From contig JAEYOB010000816.1 in the NCBI GenBank assembly GCA_023412175.1, forward strand, positions 1 through 6,660: a stretch of 6,660 nt of DNA, read 5' to 3'. The notes below the pieces were generated by a model that saw only the letters and a list, made by a program, of their open reading frames with translations, searched no databases and was not told where the DNA came from. Numbering within the stretch: the stretch's first letter is position 1; each line of letters begins with the position of its first letter. The position numbers and the translations under genes were made by a program. Source of the stretch: Pseudomonadota bacterium (GTDB lineage: Bacteria; Pseudomonadota; Alphaproteobacteria; Azospirillales; Azospirillaceae). Below, one piece after another: positions 1-5,883 of the stretch.

Positions 1-1
1 C

Positions 2-673
2 GCGACAGCGCCGGCCCTGTACGCGCCCGCCACGCCGCCGGCCGGCGCATCGCGGGCGCTGCCGGCCGAGGCCGCCTGCATCGGCGCCATCCTCGACGCC
101 GAGAAGGAAGCCGGCATTGCCGACCACATGCTGCTGGCCATGGGGTTCACCGAGGCCGGCCGGCGCACCGAGGACCGGCTGTTCACGGTGTGGCCGTGGA
201 CCGTCAACGCGGAGGGCGTGTCGCGCTACTTCCCCACCCGCGACGATGCGATCGCCTTCGTGCGCGAGCAGCAGGCGCGCGGCGTGCGCTCCATCGACGT
301 GGGGTGCCTCCAGGTGAACCTGAAATGGCACCCGGACGCCTTTCCCGATCTGGCGACCGCCTTCGAACCGCGCGCCAACGCGCGCTACGCCGCCCGCTTC
401 CTCGGCGAGTTGCGGCGCAGCCAGGGCACGCTGGAGGGCGCCATCGCCCGCTACCACTCCGCCCAGTCGGAACGCGGCGAGGCATACCAGCAGCGCGTTT
501 CGGCCAACCTGCGCTGGGTGGCGCACGCCCTCGACTACCTGCAGACGCTGGCATCCGGCCCGCGGGCCGCCACGCCGGCGTGGGGCAGGGCGGAACTGGG
601 GCGGCTGTCCTTTCTGTCCAGCCTGTACGCCGACGGCCCGGCACGGCCGCTGCTGCCGCAGGGGGCGGAGTAG
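2..673 (+). CDS. Lytic transglycosylase (SLT family), 5' end missing
   Basis: Periplasmic-type lytic transglycosylase that would cleave the glycan strands of peptidoglycan. The frame is open to the left edge, so the start and any signal peptide lie outside; 223 residues are visible. The likely catalytic glutamate is residue 51 of the visible part (bases 152-154), in the motif FTEAGR, where the family more often has E-S. It is followed by WPWTVNAEG (64-72), the G-x-x-Q-V-N type motif GCLQVN (101-106) and the RYHS motif (150-153) that replaces the usual AYN. The WPWT, SIDVGC and YHS pattern is typical of the SLT proteins found beside flagellar and secretion genes in alphaproteobacteria. The neighbour downstream is flhA on the same strand after 69 bases. 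The ATG at 128 is inside the domain and is not the start. I infer, without proof, a role in opening the wall for the flagellar rod. The family call is firm; the flagellar role is not. Confidence 0.85.
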   Translation, partial: ATAPALYAPATPPAGASRALPAEAACIGAILDAEKEAGIADHMLLAMGFTEAGRRTEDRLFTVWPWTVNAEGVSRYFPTRDDAIAFVREQQARGVRSIDVGCLQVNLKWHPDAFPDLATAFEPRANARYAARFLGELRRSQGTLEGAIARYHSAQSERGEAYQQRVSANLRWVAHALDYLQTLASGPRAATPAWGRAELGRLSFLSSLYADGPARPLLPQGAE

Positions 674-742
674 CGGCGCCTTAAAAGCGGGTTTTACCGG
701 ACCGGATTAAGGTCCTGCACGGTCCTTGGAGAGAGCGACGCC
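674..742 (+). promoter_or_regulatory. AT-richer intergenic region with inverted repeats, upstream of flhA
   Basis: This gap is less GC-rich than its surroundings and holds nested repeats. CCTTAA at 679-684 pairs with TTAAGG at 707-712. TAAAA (682-686) pairs with TTTTA (692-696) over a 5-base loop. GGACC (699-703) pairs with GGTCC (711-715). GGTCCT occurs as a direct repeat at 711-716 and 721-726. TAAA at 682 followed 16 bases later by CCGGATTA (702-709) loosely resembles a sigma-28 flagellar promoter, with 5 of 8 positions matching in the second box and spacing one base too long. I found no convincing sigma-54 element and no correctly spaced CtrA pair. A Shine-Dalgarno GGAGAG sits at 728-733, nine bases before the flhA ATG. 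The region may hold a promoter or operator for flhA, a weak terminator for the transglycosylase gene, or both. Confidence 0.35.
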
Positions 743-2836
743 ATGAGTTTCACCGGCACCTTCCGCGACAGGATGACGACGCTCGGCGGCATCGGGCTCG
801 CCAACCGGGACGTTCTGTTCGCGGTCGGCATCGTGCTGGTGCTGACGGTGCTGTTCCTGCCCGTGCCCACATGGTTCCTCGACCTCGGGCTGGCGCTGTC
901 GCTGGCGGTCAGCGTGCTGATCCTGATGGTGTCGCTGTGGATCGGCAAGCCGCTGGACTTCTCGTCGTTCCCGACGGTGCTGCTGGTGGTGACGGTGCTG
1001 AGGCTGGCGCTCAACATCGCGTCCACCCGCCTGATCCTCAGCGAGGGGCACACCGGCACCGCGGCGGCCGGCCACGTGATCGAGGGCTTCAGCCGCTTCA
1101 TCATGGGCGGCAACTTCGTGATCGGGGTGGTCATCTTCGCCATCCTGATCGTCATCAACTTCGTCGTCATCACCAAGGGCGCCAGCCGCATCGCTGAGGT
1201 GGGCGCGCGCTTCACGCTCGACGCGATCCCCGGCAAGCAGATGGCGATCGACGCCGACCTGTCGGCCGGGCTGATCGACGACACCGAGGCGCGCCGCCGC
1301 CGCAAGGAACTGGAGGACGAAAGCACCTTCTACGGCGCCATGGACGGCGCCTCCAAGTTCGTGCGCGGCGATGCGGTCGCCGGCCTGATCATCACGGCCA
1401 TCAACGTGCTGGGTGGCATGGCCATCGGCATGGCCCAGCAGGGCATGACCTTCTCGGCCGCCGCCTCGGTCTACACGATCCTGACGGTGGGCGACGGGCT
1501 GGCCACGCAGATCCCGGCGCTCGTCGTCTCGCTGGCCGCCGGCTTGCTAGTGACGAAGGGCGGCAACGTCGGCTCCGCCGATCAGGCGGTGATCGCGCAA
1601 CTCGGCGGCTATCCCAAGGCCCTGCTGGTGGCTGGCGGACTGCTCGGCGTGCTGGCGCTGGCTCCGGGACTGCCGATGGCTCCCTTTCTGCTTCTGGGCG
1701 GCGGATTCGTCGTCGCCGGCTGGTACGTGCCGCGCCAGCGGCTGCGCCGGGCGGCCCTCGCCAAGCTGGAGGCGGGGCGGCAGGCTCCGGCCGCGCAGGC
1801 GGAGGAGTCCGTCGAGGACATGCTGAAGGTGGACGATGTGAAGGTGGAGGTGGGCAACCACCTCGTGCCGCTGATCCTCAACAAGAACGGCCCGCTCACC
1901 GGCAAGGTGAAGACGCTGCGCAAGCGCTTTGCCAAGGAGTTCGGCTTCGTCCTGCCCTCGGTGCGCATCAAGGATTCGAGCTTCCTGCCGCCCAAGGGCT
2001 ACGTGATCAGCGTCATGGGCGTGGAGGTGGCGCACGGCGACGTGCGGCCCAAGCAGCTTCTCGCCATCGACCCGACCGGCGGCGAGGCGCCGGACATTCC
2101 GGGCGAATCGACGCGCGAGCCGACCTTCGGCCTGCAGGCGCGGTGGATCGACCCGGCCCGCCACGAGGAGGCGGTCGCCAAGGGCTACACGGTGGTCGAT
2201 CCGGAAAGCGTCATCACCACCCACCTGACCGAGGTGATCAAGGACCATCTGCCCGCGCTGCTGACCTTCGCGGCGATGCAGAAGCTAATCGACGGGCTGG
2301 GCCGCGAGTACCAGAAGCTGATCAACGACATGGTGCCCAGCCAGATCTCGCTGGTGGTGGTGCAGCGCGTGCTTCAGGCCCTGCTGGCCGAGCGCGTGTC
2401 CATCCGCAACCTGCCGGCGATCGTCGAGGCCATCGCCGAGGCGGTCAACTGGACCCGCAACATTTCCATCATCACCGAGCACGTGCGCAGCCGCCTGGGC
2501 CAGCAGATCTGCCAGGCGTTGGCAGCCCCCGACGGCTTCGTCCCGGTGATCGTCCTGACGCCCAGGTGGGAGCAGGCGCTGATCGAGAACATCGTGACCG
2601 AGGGGGAGGACCGCCGCTTCGCGATGCCGCCGAGCCAGGTGCAGGAGTTCCTGACCCAGGTGCGGACCCGCATCCAGAAGCACGCCAGCCCGCAGGTCTG
2701 GCCGGCGCTGCTGGTGGGGCCGGAGGTGCGGCCCTTCGTGCGCTCGCTGCTGGAGCGGGTCAGCCCCATGACCCCGATCATCAGCCACGCCGAACTGCAC
2801 CGCAAGGCGTCCCTCAAGACCATCGATCAGGTCTAG
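743..2836 (+). CDS. flhA: Flagellar biosynthesis protein FlhA
   Basis: Inner-membrane export-gate protein of the flagellar type III secretion system. Its cytoplasmic part forms the ring that receives chaperone-substrate complexes, and its membrane part takes part in proton-driven export. At 697 residues it matches the family length (about 690). Eight hydrophobic segments fill residues 23-330. The FHIPEP signature is clear between segments 4 and 5 (about 149-170: EVGARF, then LDAIPGKQMAID), with isoleucine where methionine is usual before PGK. A charged cytoplasmic loop (172-208) follows, then VGDGLATQIPAL (249-260). A linker (about 331-360) leads to the cytoplasmic domain, which shows ARWIDP (466-471), the HLTEVIKDH stretch (494-502) and LLAERVSIRNLP (547-558). 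The ATG has GGAGAG nine bases upstream and places the first membrane segment normally. fliR follows after 10 bases, so the two are very probably co-transcribed. It looks intact. A paralogue in a virulence-type secretion system is unlikely given the flgI, flgJ and flgN-like neighbours. Confidence 0.97.
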   Translation: MSFTGTFRDRMTTLGGIGLANRDVLFAVGIVLVLTVLFLPVPTWFLDLGLALSLAVSVLILMVSLWIGKPLDFSSFPTVLLVVTVLRLALNIASTRLILSEGHTGTAAAGHVIEGFSRFIMGGNFVIGVVIFAILIVINFVVITKGASRIAEVGARFTLDAIPGKQMAIDADLSAGLIDDTEARRRRKELEDESTFYGAMDGASKFVRGDAVAGLIITAINVLGGMAIGMAQQGMTFSAAASVYTILTVGDGLATQIPALVVSLAAGLLVTKGGNVGSADQAVIAQLGGYPKALLVAGGLLGVLALAPGLPMAPFLLLGGGFVVAGWYVPRQRLRRAALAKLEAGRQAPAAQAEESVEDMLKVDDVKVEVGNHLVPLILNKNGPLTGKVKTLRKRFAKEFGFVLPSVRIKDSSFLPPKGYVISVMGVEVAHGDVRPKQLLAIDPTGGEAPDIPGESTREPTFGLQARWIDPARHEEAVAKGYTVVDPESVITTHLTEVIKDHLPALLTFAAMQKLIDGLGREYQKLINDMVPSQISLVVVQRVLQALLAERVSIRNLPAIVEAIAEAVNWTRNISIITEHVRSRLGQQICQALAAPDGFVPVIVLTPRWEQALIENIVTEGEDRRFAMPPSQVQEFLTQVRTRIQKHASPQVWPALLVGPEVRPFVRSLLERVSPMTPIISHAELHRKASLKTIDQV

Positions 2837-2839
2837 GGG
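2835..2839 (+). promoter_or_regulatory. Ribosome binding site of fliR, overlapping the flhA stop
   Basis: AGGGG begins inside the TAG stop codon of flhA and lies seven bases before the fliR ATG at 2847. It fixes that start and suggests translation of fliR is coupled to that of flhA. Confidence 0.6.
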
Positions 2840-2846
2840 CGTAGCG

Positions 2847-3612
2847 ATGGATCCGCTGGCGCAGGCGCTCAGCCAGGAAGTCTATCAGGTGTTTCTCGTG
2901 TTCGTGCGGGTCGCCGCGGCCGTGGCCTTCCTGCCGGGGTTCGGGGAGTTCGCCGTACCGGTGCGCGTGCGCCTGTGCGTCGCCATCATCGTGGCGCTGG
3001 TCCTGAAGCCCATCGTGCCCGACCTGCCGGCGATGCCCGCGGAGCCCGCCGGGATCCTGTCCGTGTTCACCGGGGAAATGATGATCGGCGCCTTCCTGGG
3101 CTTCGGCGCCAAGCTGTTCCTGGCGGCGCTCCAGGTGGCGGGAACGGTGGCGGCGCAGGCCATCGGGCTGAGTAACCCGTTCTCGGTGGAGGGCGCCGGG
3201 TTCGAGGGCGGGTCGGTGCTGTCCGGCACGCTGGTGATCGCCGGGCTGGCGCTGATCTTCGCCACCGACCTGCAATACGTGATGCTCGGCGCGCTGGCGC
3301 GCTCCTACGGAACGTGGCCGGCGGCGCAGATGCCCGACTGGGGGATGCTGGCGGAACGCTACGCCCAGCTCGCCGCGGCGACGTTCCGGCTGGGGGCCGG
3401 GCTGGCCGCGCCCTTCCTCATCTTCGGCGTGCTGTTCAACGCGGCGCTCGGCCTCGTCAACCGCGTGGTCCCGGCCATGCCCGTCTATTTCGTCGCCACG
3501 CCGGCCATGCTGGGGGCCGGGCTGCTTCTGTTCATGGTGACGGCGGGCGTGATGCTGACCGGCTTCGCCGCCGCCCTCGGCGGCTGGCTGGGCGGACGCG
3601 GCGGGGCGGGCC
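2847..3612 (+). CDS. fliR: Flagellar export-gate protein FliR (no stop codon at the expected end)
   Basis: Integral membrane component of the FliPQR core through which flagellar subunits pass. Residues 1-251 (to about base 3600) read as a full FliR, whose usual length is about 250-260. They show hydrophobic segments near 14-33, 42-60, 72-104 and 124-150 and two more in 180-245. FliR-like features include RVAAAVAFLPGFG (21-33), the conserved small-residue stretch around GLSNPF (107-112) and LGLVNRVVPAMPVYF (201-215). After GGWLGGR (about 245-251) the similarity ends, but no stop follows. The same frame runs on to a TGA at 4464-4466, giving a 539-residue reading whose last 285 or so residues are only an out-of-frame reading of flhB. 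The end given here is therefore the estimated domain boundary, not a stop codon. A one-base correction would join this frame to flhB as a protein of about 625 residues. FliR identity is firm; the true C terminus is unresolved. Confidence 0.9.
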
Positions 3613-3625
3613 AAGGCGCAGGAGC
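3596..3625 (+). other. Probable frameshift or fusion junction between fliR and flhB
   Basis: fliR is read with codons starting at positions divisible by 3, and flhB with codons one base later. No stop closes fliR here, and no ATG, GTG or TTG opens flhB between its last upstream stop (3556-3558) and its conserved N terminus. The stretch contains a GGGG run (3603-3606) and a GGG run (3608-3610). Loss of one G from either run would give one continuous fliR-flhB frame. The codon AAG at 3613-3615 precedes a normal FlhB N terminus and differs from ATG by one base. AGGAG at 3620-3624 looks like a ribosome binding site, but no start codon follows it at a useful distance. Confidence 0.75.
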
Positions 3626-4725
3626 AGCACGACGAGCACAAAACCGAGCAGCCGACCGAGAAACGCCTGCGCGAGGCGGCGGAGAAGGGCGACGTCCCGC
3701 GGGCGCGCGACGTCGGCCTGTTCACCGCCATGGCGTCGGCCTGGCTGATCGTCATCGCGGCGGCTCCGGGCGCGGCCTCGCGGTTGGCGGAAACGCTGCT
3801 GCCGCTGATCGAGAATCCGGACGATTTCCGTCTGGACGGCAGCGCCTACGACGTCCTACACGGCCTGCGCTGGCTGCTGGTCAGCGTCGGCGTGGCCATG
3901 CTGCCGGTGGTGGGCATCCTGGTCGCGGGCGCTATCGTCTCCGGCCTGGGGCAGGGGCCGCTGGTGGTCGCCAGCGAGCGCATCCGGCCGAAGCTGTCCA
4001 ACCTGTCGATCCGCAGCGGCTGGCGGCGCATGGCGTCGCGGAACGCGCTGGTCGAGTTCGCCAAAAGCCTTGTCAAGCTGGTGGCCATCGGCCTCGCCGC
4101 ATGGTTCGCCGTAGCGCCCTACATTACGTGGACGGAGGGGGTCGTGGGCATCGACGTCGCGGCATTGCCCGATTTTCTCAGGGACCTGACCCTGCGTTTG
4201 CTGCTGGCCGTGCTGCTGGCGACGGTGCTCATGGCGGTGGTGGACGTGCTGTGGAACCGGTTCGAATGGCGCAAGCGTCTGCGCATGACCTTCCAGGAGA
4301 TGAAGGACGAGTTCAAGCAGACGGAGGGCGACCCGCATCTCAAGGCCCGCATCAAGGACGTGCGGCGCCAGCGCTCCAAGCGCCGCATGATGGCGAACGT
4401 GCCGCGCGCCACCGTGGTCATCGCCAATCCCACGCACTTCGCCGTGGCGCTGGAGTACGACCGTAGGCGGCTGCCGGCCCCGCTCTGTCTGGCGAAGGGG
4501 GCGGACCTGCTGGCCCTGCGCATCCGCGCCGTTGCGGAGGAGAACGGCGTGCCGGTGATCGAGAACCCGCCGCTGGCCCGCGCGCTCTTCGCGTCGGCCG
4601 AAGTGGATGAGCTGATCCCCCTGCAACACTACCAAGCGGTCGCCGAGGTCATCACCTACGTGCTGCGCGTCAAGGGCGCGGTGGGCGGTCCGCGGCGACC
4701 GCCGCCGTCCCCCAGGTCCGCTTAA
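3613..4725 (+). CDS. flhB: Flagellar export switch protein FlhB (start codon missing)
   Basis: Inner-membrane export-gate protein that cleaves itself and thereby switches secretion from rod/hook to filament substrates. About 370 residues are readable from base 3613, close to the family length. Counting from there, the N-terminal cytoplasmic segment HKTEQPTEKRLREA (9-22) is typical FlhB. Four hydrophobic segments follow (about 42-54, 87-110, 150-170, 190-212), then the basic linker WRKRLRMTFQEMKDEFKQ and the KARI segment. The autocleavage motif NPTH is intact at bases 4426-4437. The remaining C-terminal domain is normal (AKGADLLALRIR, ENPPLARALF, IPLQHYQAVAEVI) and ends in a short proline/arginine-rich tail. 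No ATG, GTG or TTG exists in frame before the conserved N terminus; 3613 is an inferred boundary. The first in-frame ATG (3730) would remove the KTEQPTEKRL segment and is a poor start. Either a sequencing error or a real lesion or fusion with fliR explains this. Family identity is very secure. Confidence 0.9.
   Translation, partial: KAQEQHDEHKTEQPTEKRLREAAEKGDVPRARDVGLFTAMASAWLIVIAAAPGAASRLAETLLPLIENPDDFRLDGSAYDVLHGLRWLLVSVGVAMLPVVGILVAGAIVSGLGQGPLVVASERIRPKLSNLSIRSGWRRMASRNALVEFAKSLVKLVAIGLAAWFAVAPYITWTEGVVGIDVAALPDFLRDLTLRLLLAVLLATVLMAVVDVLWNRFEWRKRLRMTFQEMKDEFKQTEGDPHLKARIKDVRRQRSKRRMMANVPRATVVIANPTHFAVALEYDRRRLPAPLCLAKGADLLALRIRAVAEENGVPVIENPPLARALFASAEVDELIPLQHYQAVAEVITYVLRVKGAVGGPRRPPPSPRSA
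4684..4703 (+). other. Perfect inverted repeat at the flhB 3' end
   Basis: GGCGGTC (4684-4690) and GACCGCC (4697-4703) pair perfectly over a six-base loop, within the last codons of flhB. No U-tract follows directly; the nearest T-rich stretch is TTCCTTTT at 4726-4733. It could be a weak or factor-assisted terminator, or just a product of proline/arginine codons in a GC-rich gene. Confidence 0.25.
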
Positions 4726-4804
4726 TTCCTTTTCAACGGGTTTCGCGTAGGAATGGGCCGCTTCCCATCCGGCACCATGGTGCCGCAGCTCCATCGGCCC
4801 ATCC
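4726..4804 (+). promoter_or_regulatory. Gap with a 14-base palindrome upstream of the unknown gene
   Basis: GGCACCATGGTGCC at 4771-4784 is a perfect palindrome with no spacer. Just before it, ATGGG (4753-4757) and CCCAT (4764-4768) form a second inverted repeat with a six-base loop. The palindrome superficially recalls a sigma-54 promoter (GG then GC), but the spacing is nine bases instead of ten. The gap could be an operator or promoter for the next gene. No recognisable Shine-Dalgarno precedes the ATG at 4805. Confidence 0.35.
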
Positions 4805-5350
4805 ATGAGCAATCCCGACGACCTGTTCGCGATCTACAGCGCCGACCGCACGCCGAAGCGCGCGCCGACCGGCGAAGCGCTGGCGACGGCGCTGGCCGAC
4901 AACGTACGGCAGGCCTTCGCGCTGATGGGAACGTTGACGGCCGAAGTCGGGCAGGCGCTGGCGCAGGCGCGTTACACGCTCCGCCTGTCGCCCACGGTGG
5001 TGGAGCGGGGCAGCGGCCTGCGCCTGGACCGCACCTCTGAGAGCTTCCGCGACTATCTGCGCAGCTGGAGCCACCAGCGCGCGGATGGCATCTCCGGCGG
5101 CATGCATTGGGAAGCGCAGATCACCGTCACCGATCAGCGCCGCACAACGGCGGAGATCGGGCTCGGCCTGACCATCGAGTGGCCGTCGGGGGAGGAGGGC
5201 GCCGGCCTCGCCTTCGTGGAGTTCTGGACGACCGGGCAGGGCGCCGCGCTGCCCGCCGAGTCGCGGGCCTTCCAGCGCGCCCTGGTCGGCTCTATCGTCC
5301 GGCTGGAGGAGGCGGGGGCGATCGCCTCCGCCAAGCCGCGGACGCCGTAA
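4805..5350 (+). CDS. Uncharacterised protein encoded behind flhB
   Basis: I do not recognise this protein. It has 181 residues, no signal peptide, no membrane segment and no cysteine, so it is probably cytoplasmic. Residues 22-56 look like a long alanine-rich helix (ALATALADNVRQAFALMG, then EVGQALAQARY). A likely mixed alpha/beta core follows, with alternating strands around 57-75 and 98-145 (HWEAQITVTDQ, IGLGLTIEWPS, AFVEFWTTG) and a final helix at about 149-172. The ATG at 4805 is the only usable start, because an in-frame TAG lies at 4748-4750 and no ATG, GTG or TTG lies between. It lacks a clear ribosome binding site. Codon use matches the neighbours, so there is no sign of recent transfer. 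It lies 79 bases behind flhB on the same strand and ends 8 bases before the stop of the convergent flgN-like gene. Its position suggests a flagellar role, but that is inference only. Confidence 0.75.
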   Translation: MSNPDDLFAIYSADRTPKRAPTGEALATALADNVRQAFALMGTLTAEVGQALAQARYTLRLSPTVVERGSGLRLDRTSESFRDYLRSWSHQRADGISGGMHWEAQITVTDQRRTTAEIGLGLTIEWPSGEEGAGLAFVEFWTTGQGAALPAESRAFQRALVGSIVRLEEAGAIASAKPRTP

Positions 5351-5358
5351 GTGCCGGT

Positions 5359-5883
5359 TCAGAGTTCGGCGTTGAGCCCGGAGGCGGACAGCTCCACGGG
5401 ACGGACGGCGTGGCCGCTCGGTGCATAGAGGCCGTCGCTGGCGGCCTTCTCCAAGGCGGAGAGCAGGTTGCGGTTGATGGCGAGCACCGCCTTGCGCATG
5501 GCGACGAGGCCGGCGGCGTTGTCGCCGACGGCGCGGTCCAGGCGTTCGATGCGTTCGAGCGCCATGGCGCGGAGGTCGTCGCTCAGCCCGCCGCCGCCCG
5601 CCCGGATCTGCAGCATGATGGCTTCCAGCCGGTCGGCCATGACCAGCTTGCGCCGCGCGAATCCTTCGAGCCCGGCGAGGTCGCCGGCGGCGATTGCCGC
5701 CGTCTCCTCCTCCATCAGCGCGCTCAGTGTGGCGACGGCGTCCAGGAACTCCGTCATGACGAGCGCGGTGGGGCCGTCGGCCAGCGCGGCGGCTTCCGGT
5801 TCCGGCGTGGGGACGCTGACCGGTTCCTCGGCCTTGCGGTCCGGGGCGAACTCGCGGATCAGGTCCTTGAGATGACGGCTCAT
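5359..5883 (-). CDS. flgN: FlgN-like flagellar export chaperone
   Basis: FlgN-type chaperones bind the hook-filament junction proteins FlgK and FlgL in the cytoplasm and deliver them to FlhA. This protein has 174 residues. A proline/glutamate-rich N-terminal part (about 14-38) is followed by an almost wholly helical region. Helix one is around 41-68 (TEFLDAVATLSALMEEETAA), then the GDLAGLEGFARRKLVMADRLEAI segment in which a lysine follows the small helix break, as in FlgN. A last helix holds NRNLLSALEKAA. The C-terminal YAPSGHAVRP and SASG segment resembles alphaproteobacterial FlgN-like proteins. The start at 5883 is chosen because a strong ribosome binding site lies six bases upstream and the ATG overlaps the flgJ stop as ATGA. 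A longer in-frame reading from 6009 only re-reads flgJ out of frame. The call rests on helix pattern, size and context rather than on a decisive motif. Confidence 0.68.
   Translation of the reverse strand: MSRHLKDLIREFAPDRKAEEPVSVPTPEPEAAALADGPTALVMTEFLDAVATLSALMEEETAAIAAGDLAGLEGFARRKLVMADRLEAIMLQIRAGGGGLSDDLRAMALERIERLDRAVGDNAAGLVAMRKAVLAINRNLLSALEKAASDGLYAPSGHAVRPVELSASGLNAEL

Noticed and set aside
694..1326. 210-codon minus-strand frame opposite the start of flhA
   Set aside because: Ser/Thr/Arg-rich mirror of the FlhA membrane segments, with no motif; antisense to the most conserved part of FlhA.
2814..3755. 313-codon open frame on the minus strand opposite fliR
   Set aside because: It lies wholly antisense to the FliR coding frame, is full of Arg/His/Gln/Gly runs typical of GC-rich shadow frames and shows no recognisable motif.
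3613..4466. The long in-frame continuation of fliR to 4466 as a novel C-terminal domain
   Set aside because: It is flhB read out of frame, giving low-complexity Gly/Arg/Ala sequence, while the true frame here gives an excellent FlhB.
4771..4784. Sigma-54 promoter in the palindrome
   Set aside because: The GG and GC elements are separated by nine bases instead of ten and the flanking bases do not fit the consensus.
3856..4812. 318-codon open frame on the minus strand opposite flhB
   Set aside because: It is antisense to a conserved FlhB domain including NPTH; its composition (His/Arg/Gln rich) is that of a shadow frame.
4753..5040. 95-codon plus-strand frame with an ATG at 4753
   Set aside because: Overlaps the unknown gene in another frame with Arg/Ala/Gly-rich shadow composition. 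The 4805 frame is longer, ends right before the convergent gene and has balanced composition.
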